Shown here: in pieces, positions 53,600-63,080 of the stretch
Layout: every line of letters starts with the position of its first letter
Numbering within the stretch: position 1 is the first letter of the stretch
Assembly: GCA_963780805.1 (NCBI GenBank)
Contig: CAWADP010000010.1
Span: 372,001-436,000 of the forward strand
Reading direction: 5' to 3'
Length of the DNA stretch: 64,000 nucleotides
From: JASHVB01 sp963780805
Lineage (GTDB): Bacteria > Pseudomonadota > Alphaproteobacteria > Acetobacterales > Acetobacteraceae
Notes under the pieces: generated by a model
Told to the model about the DNA's origin: nothing
Seen by the model: only the letters and a program-made list of their open reading frames with translations
The model's database searches: none
Program-made: the position numbers and the translations under genes

Positions 53600-54140
53600 G
53601 TTTGGTATCGCTGCCCGGCGTCGTCGCCTCTTGTGCTCAGCGCCGGAATCTCACGGCAGGCCGCACAAAGAATGACCTGCGGCACAGGCGCCTCTCTCGT
53701 CATGGCGGGGCTTGTCCCGCCCATCTGCGCACGCAGTGCGGGGGTGGATGGTCGGGACAACAAGTCCCGCCATGACGAGACGCCAGCGTCGCCCAGGCAC
53801 CGAGAGGCGGTCTGTTCACGGGTTGGTATAAACACAGAACAAAACATTCCGGCGGCACCGCGCCTGGCTCCCCGCGGCAAGCTGCTGCGACCGGCATCCG
53901 AGTGCCAAAGCCCGATGCTTGCCCCATACCGCCGCGCCCATAGCGGCCGCGCGCGTCGTGGCCCCTTGCACACAGCAACGCAGTAGTGCAGGGACGAGCC
54001 GCGAACATGAGCCCTCTCGACATCTTCCGCTTGGCGGGGACGCCGGCGCTGCTCCGGCGGCCGCTGGTGTCCTGCCTGCCGTGGGTGCCGAGGCGGACTG
54101 CGCCGGCACATTAGTGCCGGCCGAGGCCAGGTGGGGGATA
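53600..54140. other. intergenic region with family C palindrome
   Basis: Holds an inverted repeat at about 53697-53780 (CGTCATGGCGGGGCTTGTCCCGCCCATC ... GATGGTCGGGACAACAAGTCCCGCCATGACG). A 35-codon frame at 54007-54114 (MSPLDIFRLAGTPALLRRPL) has no recognisable function. No other gene seen. Confidence 0.45.
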
Positions 54141-55679
54141 ATGCTGCGAGTTGTTCTTGCCGCGAGCACGGCACTGGTGCTGAGCGGCTGTACGGTAGGG
54201 CCGAACTTCAAGGCGCCGAACTGGGCGTCGCCCGTCTCCTGGTTCAGCGGTCCGCACGAGCAAGTGCCGCCGGAGCATTCCGTGGCGGTCGCCGCGCCGG
54301 TCGATCCCGACTGGTGGAACCTGTTCCATGATCCGGAGCTGACCGCACTGGAAGGTCGCGTCGCCAGGCAGAACCTGGATGTGCGCACCGCTGCGACCCG
54401 GCTGGCGGAATCGGACTCCCAGCTTCGCGTGGTGCAGGCGGCGGAGTTTCCGACACTGAACGCCAACGCCTCCTATACGCGGCAGAAGTCCAGCGACGTC
54501 GGGCAATTTGCCACCATTCCTGACGCGCTTGGTGCCAACGGAGGCCAGGGAAACGGCGTCGGCGGCTTCCGCTCCGGCGATCTTTCGGCGTTTGACGTCT
54601 ATCAGTTGGGACTCGGCGCTTCCTGGGAACCCGATCTGTTCGGCTTTGTCCGACGTTCGGTGGAATCGGCCAAGGCCTCGGTGCAGGTATCGGCCGAGGC
54701 GGAACGGGCGGTGTTGCTCGCCACGTTGGCCGAGGTGGGGCAGGACTACATCTCCTTGCGCGGCGTGCAGGCGCAGTTGCGCATCGCCCGCGACAACGTC
54801 CGCACCGCCCAGCAAAGCCTGAACCTGACGCAGCAGCGCGCGGCGGGCGGGGTGACCACGGACCTGGACGTGGCGAACGCGTCCGCGCAGGTAAGCTCCA
54901 CTGCGGCGGAGATTCCGCGGCTGCAGCAGCAGGAAGCAGAGGACATCAACGCGCTGAGCCTGCTGCTGGCCGAACCGCCGAATGCGCTGCGCGCGGAGCT
55001 GGCGGTGCCGGAGCCGGTGCCGCCGGTGCCGCCGGCGGTGCCCGTCGGGTTGCCGTCCGAACTTGCGCGGCGGCGTCCCGACATCATGCAGGCCGAGGCC
55101 CAACTGCACGCCGCCACCGCCAATGTCGGCGTCGCGGTCGCGTCCTTCTATCCCTCGGTGACGCTGTCCGCGAGCCTGGGCCTGGAGGCGTTGCAACCCT
55201 GGCAGGTGTTCAATCTGAATGCCCGGCAATATGCGGCGGGGCCGGGCATCACCATCCCCATCTTCGAGGGCGGCCAGCTGACCGCAACGCTGCATTTGCG
55301 CGAGGCGCAGCAGCAGGAAGCGGCACTGATTTACCAGAGGACGGTGTTGCAGGCCTGGCACGACGTCGACAACGCGTTGACCGCATACAAGACCGAGCAA
55401 GCGCGGCGCGACCAGTTGATGCTCGCGGTCGAGCAGAACCACCGGGCCCTGGATCTGGCGCAGAGCCGGTATCAGCAGGGCGTCTCGGACTTCCTGACGG
55501 TGCTGGACGCGGAACGCAGCCTGCTCTTCACGGAGCAGCAGTTGGCGCAAAGCACGACGACGGTCTCGAACAATCTGGTGGCACTGTACAAGGCGTTGGG
55601 TGGGGGATGGGAGGAGGCGCTGCCGCGGCTTCCCACCACGGCGCCAGCGGCAGGCCCGAGGCACGCTTCGGGGACCTGA
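54141..55679 (+). CDS. outer-membrane efflux lipoprotein, NodT/OprM type
   Basis: 512 residues from ATG 54141 (GGGGGA upstream). Signal with lipobox LSGC, then the RND outer-membrane factor pattern: VGPNFKAPNW, DPDWWNLFHDPELTALEGRVARQNLDVRTAATRLAES, QLGLGASWEPDLFGFVRRSVESAKASVQ, LPSELARRRPDIMQAEAQLHAATANVGVAVASFYPSVTLSA, LALYKALGGGWEE. It forms a trimeric channel-tunnel joined to an inner-membrane pump. The adaptor and RND pump genes that usually precede it are not here, so it must serve a system elsewhere. Confidence 0.92.
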   Translation: MLRVVLAASTALVLSGCTVGPNFKAPNWASPVSWFSGPHEQVPPEHSVAVAAPVDPDWWNLFHDPELTALEGRVARQNLDVRTAATRLAESDSQLRVVQAAEFPTLNANASYTRQKSSDVGQFATIPDALGANGGQGNGVGGFRSGDLSAFDVYQLGLGASWEPDLFGFVRRSVESAKASVQVSAEAERAVLLATLAEVGQDYISLRGVQAQLRIARDNVRTAQQSLNLTQQRAAGGVTTDLDVANASAQVSSTAAEIPRLQQQEAEDINALSLLLAEPPNALRAELAVPEPVPPVPPAVPVGLPSELARRRPDIMQAEAQLHAATANVGVAVASFYPSVTLSASLGLEALQPWQVFNLNARQYAAGPGITIPIFEGGQLTATLHLREAQQQEAALIYQRTVLQAWHDVDNALTAYKTEQARRDQLMLAVEQNHRALDLAQSRYQQGVSDFLTVLDAERSLLFTEQQLAQSTTTVSNNLVALYKALGGGWEEALPRLPTTAPAAGPRHASGT

Positions 55680-55801
55680 GGCGTCAGTGGCAAGGGCGTT
55701 CCCTGCGGCCGCGCCCGCCGCGGCGGCGCGTTGTGGGCGGGGCCGAGGCGCGGAACAAGGCCGGCGGGAGGGGTCACAACGCAGAGGAATCAGCTTGCTT
55801 C

Positions 55802-55890
55802 GAACCCTCCCCCAAACCTTGGTCCGCTTCGCGGCCCAGCCCACAAAGGGAAGGCGGAGTATAGCGACCCGCCCCTTACCCTCCGGCCGC
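55802..55890. repeat. family B-like GC-rich repeat, degenerate
   Basis: ACCCTCCCCCAAACCTTGGTCCGCTTCGCGGCCCAGCCC and CCCGCCCCTTACCCTCCGGCCGCCCCCCGGC, with AAAGGGAAGGCGGAGTATAGCGA between. It matches the family B pattern of pyrimidine-rich arms around a TATA-like centre, though less symmetrical. Confidence 0.45.
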
Positions 55891-55942
55891 CCCCCGGCTA
55901 AGCAGGGACGGAAGCCCTATCCCCTCGCAACGGATATGTAAC

Positions 55943-58102
55943 ATGGCCAACCGCAGTTTCCAGGCTGGTGAGGTTTGGCGTTCCGACGCGCAACGCGACT
56001 TTCTCGGTTATCAATTGCTCAGCCTGGCCCGCGCTCTGCTGAGCACTCATTTCGCGGATGAGTCCGAGGAGAGTGATTACGCCGACTGGCTGCAGGAAAC
56101 ATCCGACCGCAAGGGCGGTGCCGAGCGGATGCTCCTGGAAGAACGCCACGATCATCCGGAGCAGGGAACGTTGCGCCTCACCGCGTCGCCTTCCGAGAAC
56201 ACTTTCGCACTGCACGTGACGCATGCGGACTTTGCGGCGGAAGTCACCGTGACCTACGACATAGACCTTTCGGAACTCGACTCCGGCCGCATCCAGCGGT
56301 TCCGTGGCGACATCGCCAAGGCGATCGAGGCCGCGCGTTTTTGGGTGGACGAACTGACAGAGCTGGATCTCGACGACCTTGATCTCGACGACGCCGAGAT
56401 CGACCGCATGCTGCAGGATGGCGGATCGGCGGACCCCGAGGATTCGCCCGATGAACCGCCCGAAGATACGCCCCAGGACGGGCGCGAGGTCCGCCGCATG
56501 GCGCACCACCTGAGCGACCAGGCGGGCGATGACGGTTCGCTGGCACTGGACGAGGAAGACCGCGTCTGGCTGGAAAACACGCCGCAAAGCCTGTGGCCAA
56601 TCCTGGAAGGCGCCGTCGCCGCGGCCTCGGCCAAGGAACGCGACGACAACCTGGTGGCCGCCTACCTCATGCTGCTAAACGAGCAGCTGGAATTGATCCG
56701 CTACCGGTCCGAACGTGGCCGCGAGTGGGCGGACGACATGCTGGCCGACTACCAGGATCGCCTGATCCAGCTCGCGGCCGAGAAGACGCTGGAGCATCAC
56801 GATATGTTCCAGCTCGTCACCGCGCTCGGCCATGCCAAGGTGGCGGTGAAGCCGGAGCTCAGCGAGGCGCTGATGAGCTCCGGACCCGGATTGCCGGACT
56901 CGATGCCGCCGGAGCAAGCGCTCAATCAGGCCGTGCGTCCGCTGATCGACGAACTGGCGAGCAACGTCACGTCGCCGTTCGAGGTCATGGCGGCGATGAA
57001 CGAGACCGCCGCGGTGATGCCCATGGAGCTGCGCTGCTTCATCGCACACGAGCTGGCCCTGTCGCCGCACGCGGTGATGCGGGAGGCGGTGCCGCTGATG
57101 TTGCTCGACTCCAGTGCGGAGGTGCGGCGCGCAGCGGCGCTGGCGCTGGATCAGACCGCGGCGCCCGACACGCTGTCGCCGGTGTCATTGCGCCGCGCCA
57201 TCGCCTTGCGCAACTGGATCCCCGAGGCGGATCGCGCCACGCTGGATCAGGCGGTTCGCAAGGCGCGCACAAAGGGCGTGCAGCCTGCCCAATGGGAACG
57301 CGCGTCGGAGCATGTGATCCGTGCTTCGGCGGTCGACGGCAGCGGCGCGCAGAGCGTCGTGTTCGCCAGCAAGTCCGGGCGATCCGGGTTGTTTGCCGGC
57401 CTGCTGCTGAAGTCGAATTTCGGCGTGCGCGACGCGTGGTGCAGCCTGGACACGCCGCGGCGGGAGATCGCCTCCGCCATCGCGGACCTGCAGCGAGACA
57501 TGCCGGCACCGGAAGTCGAGCGTCCCTACATCGAAGTCGCTGTGCAGAATGCCATCGCTGCCGGCGTGACCCAAGGGCATCCGCCGGACGCGGCAGTGTT
57601 GCAGATCGCCGAGGCGGTGAACGGCGCGGACTGGAAGGACCGGTTGCTCGATGTCGCCGCGGAAGCGGAGCAGTTGTTTGGAGAGCTGCCGGCGGAGCAA
57701 CGAACGGCCGTCGCGGTCACGGCGTCGCTGGACCGCAGCCTGGGCTGGATGAAGGGCAGCAACCTGACCGACTCTTGGTTCGAAGACGATGCGGACGTGC
57801 ATGACTTGCTCGGGACCATGCGGCAGCAGGACCCCGACGTCGTTTCCCGCGCGCTGCTGGAGGGATTGCTGGCGCAGCGGCGCAGCAGCTGGGCGGAACG
57901 CTTCCTGCTGACGGCGCTATGGGCACGGGCGGTCAAGGCGGGGCAGCCGTCGCCGCTCGGCACGGGGGCGCGCACCATCACGTGGAGGGACCTGCTGGTG
58001 CTGGCGCGCGAGGTGCTGTCCGATCGGCCGCTGCGCGAGATCCCTGTCATGGCGGAGATCGCGGAACGCACGGTCCTCGCTGCGCGCAGCGGGCGGTGGT
58101 AG
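55943..58102 (+). CDS. large protein of unknown function
   Basis: 719 residues, acidic, no signal peptide or membrane helix. N-terminal third: FQAGEVWRSDAQRDFLGYQLLSLARALLSTHFADESEE with a low-complexity acidic stretch (LDLDDLDLDDAEIDRM, then EDSPDEPPEDTPQDG). Middle and end: helical, with HEAT-like units (MREAVPLMLLDSSAEVRRAAALALDQTAAPDTLSP), and segments such as GSNLTDSWFEDDADVHDLLGTMRQQ. I do not recognise the family. It is alone on its transcript, follows a repeat, and its base use matches the rest of the chromosome. Confidence 0.8.
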   Translation: MANRSFQAGEVWRSDAQRDFLGYQLLSLARALLSTHFADESEESDYADWLQETSDRKGGAERMLLEERHDHPEQGTLRLTASPSENTFALHVTHADFAAEVTVTYDIDLSELDSGRIQRFRGDIAKAIEAARFWVDELTELDLDDLDLDDAEIDRMLQDGGSADPEDSPDEPPEDTPQDGREVRRMAHHLSDQAGDDGSLALDEEDRVWLENTPQSLWPILEGAVAAASAKERDDNLVAAYLMLLNEQLELIRYRSERGREWADDMLADYQDRLIQLAAEKTLEHHDMFQLVTALGHAKVAVKPELSEALMSSGPGLPDSMPPEQALNQAVRPLIDELASNVTSPFEVMAAMNETAAVMPMELRCFIAHELALSPHAVMREAVPLMLLDSSAEVRRAAALALDQTAAPDTLSPVSLRRAIALRNWIPEADRATLDQAVRKARTKGVQPAQWERASEHVIRASAVDGSGAQSVVFASKSGRSGLFAGLLLKSNFGVRDAWCSLDTPRREIASAIADLQRDMPAPEVERPYIEVAVQNAIAAGVTQGHPPDAAVLQIAEAVNGADWKDRLLDVAAEAEQLFGELPAEQRTAVAVTASLDRSLGWMKGSNLTDSWFEDDADVHDLLGTMRQQDPDVVSRALLEGLLAQRRSSWAERFLLTALWARAVKAGQPSPLGTGARTITWRDLLVLAREVLSDRPLREIPVMAEIAERTVLAARSGRW

Positions 58103-58516
58103 CGGGGCGGACCGGTCCTGCCTGTCGGCCGCAACGTCATGTCACACGGGTGCGGCGGCATCTGGCGAATTGATCGCAGAGTTCAGCCAGCGGCCGCTGC
58201 CCGCACCGCTATTGCTGAATACGCACCGGCCGGAGGAATTGACCGAAGACTTAACGACCGCCATCGCAGTTGCACTTGTCGGGAAACAGCCCAGACCAGA
58301 ACTTCTTGGTTCGACGAGCCAAGGCTTCGATGAATAACGTATCGGTGCCGGCGATGCTGGCGCTCGGACTCTCAGGGCTGGTGCCCACCCAATCGTGTCG
58401 TTGCAAGCGCATCGAAGCAATCTTCCGGAGGGCGCGCGCGTCACTTGCGGCAGATTGCTTCGCTGCGCTCGCTATGACAGGTGGACCGACGGCATCGAAG
58501 CGCCAGGATCGCAACA
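58103..58516. other. intergenic region with family A repeat and possible remnant
   Basis: An uninterrupted frame without a start (about 58122-58338) reads LIAEFSQRPLPAPLLLNTHRPEELTEDLTTAIAVALVGKQ; it could be the 3' end of a lost gene. A degenerate family A palindrome is at 58395-58480. Nothing else seen. Confidence 0.4.
58395..58480. repeat. family A palindromic repeat, degenerate
   Basis: GTGTCGTTGCAAGCGCATCGAAGCAATCTTCC with GGCAGATTGCTTCGCTGCGCTCGCTATGACA around GGCGCGCGCGTCACTTGC. The left arm has several changes. Past it, CATCGAAGCGCCAGGATCGCAAC is the reverse of the leader seen at other copies. Confidence 0.7.
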
Positions 58517-60322
58517 CTAAAGCGACAAGCCACGGGCATGCAGCGCCTTCAGGAAATTCGGCTCCGGCGCGGGCAACGGCGGAAGCTGCCAACTCCCCGT
58601 TCCGATCGGACGGATGTCGCGGTCAACCGGCACCTCGATCAGATACGGCGCGTTGGCGGCGATTGCGGTGGTCAGCGCGTCTTCCAATTCGTCGGCCCGC
58701 GTGACGGCGTGCGACGCGACGCCGAAGCTTCTTGCCAGCATCGCGAAGTCGGCGCTGCACAGCTCCCGCGTGCTGTCGTTCAGGAACCCGGTCGCCAGTT
58801 CCCGCCCCCCGAACATGCCGTGCTGAATATCGCGGATCGAGCAATAGCCGTGGTTGTTCCACACCACCCAGACCACCGGAATTCCATATTCGACCGCCGT
58901 CGCCAAGGCATGCGGCGTCATCAGGAACGACCCGTCCCCCACCACCGCCACACAAGGCCGGTCCGGAGCGGCCAGCTTGGCGCCGAGGATGCCCGAGCAT
59001 GCAAAGCCCATGGCAGCGAAGCCCCAGGAATGGATCAACTGGCGCGGGCGAATCGCGTCGAACAACTGGATGATCCAATTGTGGTGCACGCCGACATCGC
59101 CGGCAACAATCGCATTCTCCGGCAGTGCGCGCGACAGTGCCTGCATCACCCGCTCCGGCCGCATCGGCATCTGGTCCGACGCCGCCAGACTCGTCTGGTA
59201 CTCGCGCCAGACGTCCCGCCCATGCCGCAGCCTGCCGAGCCACGCTCCCTGACTGTCCCGCGCGCCGCCGAGGCGGGACGCCGCCAGGTCCCGGAGCTGC
59301 GCCAGACTCGATTTCGCGTCGCCGAGAATACCCAGTTCCGCCGGATAGTTCCGGCCGATCTCACTCGGATCTATATCGATTTGAATCAACCTGCTCGGCG
59401 GTATCGCCAGCGTGTAGCCATCGACCCAGGCACTGGTCGCGCGGTCGTCGAACGAAAAACCGAGCGCGAGAATGACATCGGCGTGCTTCGTCGCGTCATT
59501 CGCCGCGTAGGTGCCATTGCGGCCGATCGAGCCGAAGGCCAGATCGTGATGCTCGTTGATCGAACCCTTGCCGTTCGGGCTGGTGACGACCGGGATGCTG
59601 GTCAATTCCGCGAAGGCCTGCAGTTCCGGCGCCGCTTCCGAGAGCAGTACTCCCTGCCCGGCGATGATCGCCGGCCGCTCCGCCGCCAACAGCATATCGA
59701 GCGCGGCCGAAAGCGCGGCAGGCGCACCCGGCGCGCCGTTGATTGTCCGCGTGGAGGGCAGTGGCCCGCTGTAGTCGGTCTCCTCAACGAACACGTTCAG
59801 CGGCACATCGAGATTCACCGGGCCCGGGCGGCCTGACAGCATCAGGTCCCAGCCTTGACGCACCGCCAACGGCACCATGTCCGCTCGCGTCGGTTGGTAG
59901 CTGCGCTTCACATAGGGACGGATAACGGATGGGAAATCGCCCTGGAAAAAGCGTCCGGTCTCCTGGAAGGGGCCGCGGTTGAATTGGCTGGTTGGCACAT
60001 TGCCGGTGATGGCGAAGAACGCCGAACTGTCCAGCATCGCCGCGGCCAGCGCGATCACCAGATTGGCCGAACCGGGACCACAGGACGTGAACGTGGCCAC
60101 CGGCTCATGCCGCACCTTGAAATACGCATCGGCCATGAACCCGGCGGTCTGCTCATGGTGCACGGAGATGGTACGGATGCGGTTCTGCGCCTTGAACGCC
60201 GCATCCAGGAAACCGACATTGCCGTGCCCGCACAGGCCGAACAGGTACGGCACCTTCTGGCGCACCAGGAAATCCACGATGATATCGGCGCCATTCATCT
60301 GGGCGCGGTCGGTGCGATCCAT
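58517..60322 (-). CDS. acetolactate synthase-like thiamine diphosphate enzyme
   Basis: 601 residues of the TPP-dependent carboligase/decarboxylase family. Catalytic glutamate E57 (VHHEQTAGFMADAY), the N-terminal PYR domain, central domain (RPAIIAGQGVLLSEAAPELQAFAEL), and the PP domain with the GDGSFLM...NN cofactor site (about 450-478, VAVVGDGSFLMTPHALATAVEYG then VVWNNHGYCSIRDIQ). GGAG upstream of ATG 60322. No regulatory IlvH gene follows, so a catabolic role (sulfoacetaldehyde acetyltransferase, oxalyl-CoA or benzoylformate-type activity) is as likely as branched-chain amino-acid synthesis. Confidence 0.88.
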   Translation of the reverse strand: MDRTDRAQMNGADIIVDFLVRQKVPYLFGLCGHGNVGFLDAAFKAQNRIRTISVHHEQTAGFMADAYFKVRHEPVATFTSCGPGSANLVIALAAAMLDSSAFFAITGNVPTSQFNRGPFQETGRFFQGDFPSVIRPYVKRSYQPTRADMVPLAVRQGWDLMLSGRPGPVNLDVPLNVFVEETDYSGPLPSTRTINGAPGAPAALSAALDMLLAAERPAIIAGQGVLLSEAAPELQAFAELTSIPVVTSPNGKGSINEHHDLAFGSIGRNGTYAANDATKHADVILALGFSFDDRATSAWVDGYTLAIPPSRLIQIDIDPSEIGRNYPAELGILGDAKSSLAQLRDLAASRLGGARDSQGAWLGRLRHGRDVWREYQTSLAASDQMPMRPERVMQALSRALPENAIVAGDVGVHHNWIIQLFDAIRPRQLIHSWGFAAMGFACSGILGAKLAAPDRPCVAVVGDGSFLMTPHALATAVEYGIPVVWVVWNNHGYCSIRDIQHGMFGGRELATGFLNDSTRELCSADFAMLARSFGVASHAVTRADELEDALTTAIAANAPYLIEVPVDRDIRPIGTGSWQLPPLPAPEPNFLKALHARGLSL

Positions 60323-60805
60323 GTCATTCTCCGTTAGAACATTCTCACCCCGGCCGGAAACGCCCGCCCTCGACCGTCCCCGCCGTCGCTGTCCCGCCCT
60401 CGCTGTCATAGCGAGGAGCGAAGAGGCTTGACCCGAGGAAGTAATCCCCCGCCTGGGTAGCCTCCGGCTCGTCGCGGGGGAGATTGCTTCGTCGCTTCGC
60501 CCCTCGCAATGACAACGCCAAGACAGGCCGTGACAGCCCGATCATCGAGGCCGGTCGGGCCGGCAAGGCGTCGTTTCACTCCGGCACCGTAGACCAGTGC
60601 CAAGCTGAGCGCACCAACGCGGAACCCATTGACCTGCACCTTCATTGCTTCGTGCTTCGTGGTGAAAATGCTTGCCTGATTTCCGGCGCGCCGCAGCGAC
60701 AAATCGACGGCGCCCATGCGCGCGCCGCACGGATAGCGGTTTTTGCCGACGTGTATCAACCTTGCCTGAGGGTCATTCTGTTGCGTATACGTCGCTCGGC
60801 GCGCA
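60323..60805. other. intergenic region with family A repeat
   Basis: No gene seen. The minus-strand frame crossing 60406-60837 is repeat-derived. A family A copy covers 60404-60514. The rest (60540-60800) contains no ribosome site or recognisable protein. Confidence 0.45.
60404..60514. repeat. family A palindromic repeat, long variant
   Basis: TGTCATAGCGAGGAGCGAAG at the left and CTTCGCCCCTCGCAATGACA at the right with extra arm sequence (GCTTGACCCGAGGAAGTAATC / GGGGGAGATTGCTTCGTCG) around CCTGGGTAGCCTCCGGCTCGTCGCG. It lies upstream of the TPP-enzyme gene. Confidence 0.8.
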
Positions 60806-61498
60806 TCAACGCGGTGCCGGAATGATCTCCCCGGCATGCATGGGGAAATGCGTCACCTCGCCGGAGAACGGCGGAAAGTGCCGGTAATCCTCCCGCATCT
60901 CGTGCCGCACCGGCGAGTTCAGCGCCGCGGTCAACGCCGCCGGGTCGTCGAACACGACCTTGTTGCGCAGCATGGCATCGACACGCGGCCAGGGCAGGAA
61001 GCCACACCAGTCGAGACGCGTGCATACCTCGACCTCGCGGATACCCGGGAAGCGTGCCATCACCGTCGTGTGGCTCGCCACATAATGTGCGGTCCACGCG
61101 TTCAGGTCCTCCGCGGTGCCTTCGTAAGTCACCAAATAGGCACAGCGGCAAACGCCGGCCGCGACCGCGTCCGGCGCCCGAAACCCTCGCATCAGCATCG
61201 CCTGTTGCGTCACCGCCGCGCCGTGCAGCGACGGCAGCGCATCCAGCGCGGCAAGCGCCTGCAGATGGCCGCCGCGATCCAGCGCCGCCTCCAGCGCGGC
61301 GATCTCGGCGAAATAGAGCTGCAGTGCCAGCGCCGGCGGGCGGCCGTTATCCAGGTACGGGTCATGCGTCTGCGCCGGCGTATAGATCACGCCGCGCTCC
61401 GCACCGGGCGTCGCCGCCACCACCTGTCGCAGCCAGCCCAGATCGTCGCTGGCCACCGCACCGTCGTGACGGAACGTCGCAATCCAGGTGAGCATCAT
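60806..61498 (-). CDS. EthD-like hypothetical protein
   Basis: 230 residues: MMLTWIATFRHDGAVASDDLGWLRQVVAATPGAERGVIYTPAQTH, then a second half YLVTYEGTAEDLNAWTAHYVASHTTVMARFPGIREVEVCTRLDWCGFLPW ... MLRNKVVFDDPAALTAALNSPVRHEMREDY that looks like an EthD/dimeric alpha-beta barrel (the conserved HxxxHTPxxx-type region is HYVASHTTVMARFPG). Two ATGs overlap the stop of the DLH-SnoaL gene (ATGATGA), so they are coupled. Such partners often bind small organic molecules or act with oxygenases; the reaction is unknown. Confidence 0.78.
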   Translation of the reverse strand: MMLTWIATFRHDGAVASDDLGWLRQVVAATPGAERGVIYTPAQTHDPYLDNGRPPALALQLYFAEIAALEAALDRGGHLQALAALDALPSLHGAAVTQQAMLMRGFRAPDAVAAGVCRCAYLVTYEGTAEDLNAWTAHYVASHTTVMARFPGIREVEVCTRLDWCGFLPWPRVDAMLRNKVVFDDPAALTAALNSPVRHEMREDYRHFPPFSGEVTHFPMHAGEIIPAPR

Positions 61499-62715
61499 CG
61501 TCCCGCGCTCTCCGCCCAGCGCGCCATCCTGGTATTGGACGGCAGCGATTCGTCCAGCAGCTTGCGCGCGGTCTCCACACCGGCAACCGGCAAACCTTCA
61601 GTATCCAGCAGGCCAATCTGCGCCAGCACCGACGCCTGGTCCCAAAATATGTGCTCGTTATACAGCTTGTCGCCGCGGAACCTCACGATGGCAATCAGCG
61701 GGATCTCCACGTAACGCCCGGTCGGCTTCACGCCGGGCAGCATCCAGTCGATCTCGATGTCGTGGGTGAAGCAGAACACCATCTCATCCACCACGCGGTC
61801 GGCGCCGATGGTGCGGCTGATCGGAATCAGCTTCGTGTCCGCCGGAGTCCGCGGAATGAAATGGTGCTTGTAGAACCGCAGCAGCTCGTCATGCCCGACG
61901 CCGCCGGTCATCACCGGGATGTGGTTGACGTAAGGTTGCGCCACCATCGTGCGCATCGTCGCCTCCGCATCCCGCGCGCCAAATTCCAATGCAGTATGCT
62001 GCTCCCACAACGCGGACAGATCGTAGTGCGGGCCCATCGCCTGGCGCAGCGCCGCGATCGAGCGTGAGTGCGCCATCAGCGCCGCCGCCTTGTCGAAGCT
62101 TGGGCGGCCGGGATTGTTGAAAGCGTGATCGCTGCCGGGATAGACGAAGATCTGCACGCCGGGACGGCCCGCCAGCGCCGCCGCGATGGCATCGCGCGCC
62201 GCCGGCGGCACCAACGCGTCACGCTCGCCGAAATGCAGCACCAGCGGGCAGGCGATCGATGCGGCCTCGTCCAGGTATTGCTCGATCTTCACGCCGTAAT
62301 AGCCGATCGCGGCATCGACGCCGCAGCGCGCGGCGGCAAGAAATGCCAGCAATCCACCCAGACAGAAACCGAGCGCCCCGATCTTGCCGATGCATTCCGG
62401 ACGCGCACGCAGCACGTCGCGCGCGGTGGCGATATCCCGCGCCGCGTGCTCTATATCGAAACGTTCGTACAACGCCAGTGCCCGGGCCAGGTCGGCGTCG
62501 CTGTTGCCCAGTCCGGTGCCCGGCGCGATGCGCCAGAACAGGTCGGGGGCGACTACGACGTAGCCTTCCTCGGCGTACAGATCGGCGATGTCGCGCATGT
62601 GCGCGTTGACGCCGAAGATCTCCTGCAACAGCAGCAGCCCGGGGCCGGAGCCACATGCCGGGACAGCGAGATAACCGCGGAATCCATCGCGGATTTCGAT
62701 CCAGGTGCCTGGCAT
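61495..62715 (-). CDS. dienelactone hydrolase fused to a SnoaL-like domain
   Basis: 406 residues. The N-terminal 235 form a dienelactone hydrolase: catalytic triad C118 (GALGFCLGG), D166 (ERDALVP) and H197 (GSDHAFNN), with LQEIFGVNAH near 31. The C-terminal part (about 240-390: LWEQHTALEFGARDAEATMRTMVAQPYVNHIPVMTGG ... ISRTIGADRVVDEMVFCFTHDIEIDWMLPGVKPTGR) is a SnoaL/NTF2-like cone-shaped domain. Fusion of a lactone hydrolase with a ligand-binding domain suggests processing of an aromatic breakdown product. GAGGG upstream of ATG 62715. Heads a two-gene operon. Confidence 0.9.
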   Translation of the reverse strand: MPGTWIEIRDGFRGYLAVPACGSGPGLLLLQEIFGVNAHMRDIADLYAEEGYVVVAPDLFWRIAPGTGLGNSDADLARALALYERFDIEHAARDIATARDVLRARPECIGKIGALGFCLGGLLAFLAAARCGVDAAIGYYGVKIEQYLDEAASIACPLVLHFGERDALVPPAARDAIAAALAGRPGVQIFVYPGSDHAFNNPGRPSFDKAAALMAHSRSIAALRQAMGPHYDLSALWEQHTALEFGARDAEATMRTMVAQPYVNHIPVMTGGVGHDELLRFYKHHFIPRTPADTKLIPISRTIGADRVVDEMVFCFTHDIEIDWMLPGVKPTGRYVEIPLIAIVRFRGDKLYNEHIFWDQASVLAQIGLLDTEGLPVAGVETARKLLDESLPSNTRMARWAESAGR

Positions 62716-63080
62716 GGGCGCCTCCCTCTGCTGGTTTCCCCTATCACCGAAGCGTCAGTTGCGCACTTCCGGGTCATCCGCAATCCGGTGACATTGCGCG
62801 GCGGTGGTCAAGCGGGCTGAAAAAGCGCATGTTATGCAAGGTGCGCAGTCGCCAACGGATGGCGCGGACGCTGGCGGCTGGCCGAGATCGAAAGCCTGGG
62901 GGTAATGGCGCTCGCGCGCCGCGATGGGCGCCCCGGCGTGAGCAGAGCGACGAACGGGCCGATCATTGATCCGGCACCGGCCCGGGCGCTGCCCATGCGC
63001 CCTTTGGCCACATGATTCGCACTCACCCAGCCGGGTGTCGCCCCAGCATCTGAGACATACTTCCTGGCCGATTACCGCGG
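62716..63080. other. intergenic region, no clear gene
   Basis: Low coding signal on both strands. A minus-strand stretch (about 62880-63020) reads SANHVAKGRMGSARAGAGSMIGPFVALLT, possibly more decayed transporter sequence, but too weak to annotate. Confidence 0.35.

Noticed and set aside
60406..60837. 143-codon minus-strand gene
   Set aside because: About a quarter of it is the family A repeat and the rest has no recognisable features.
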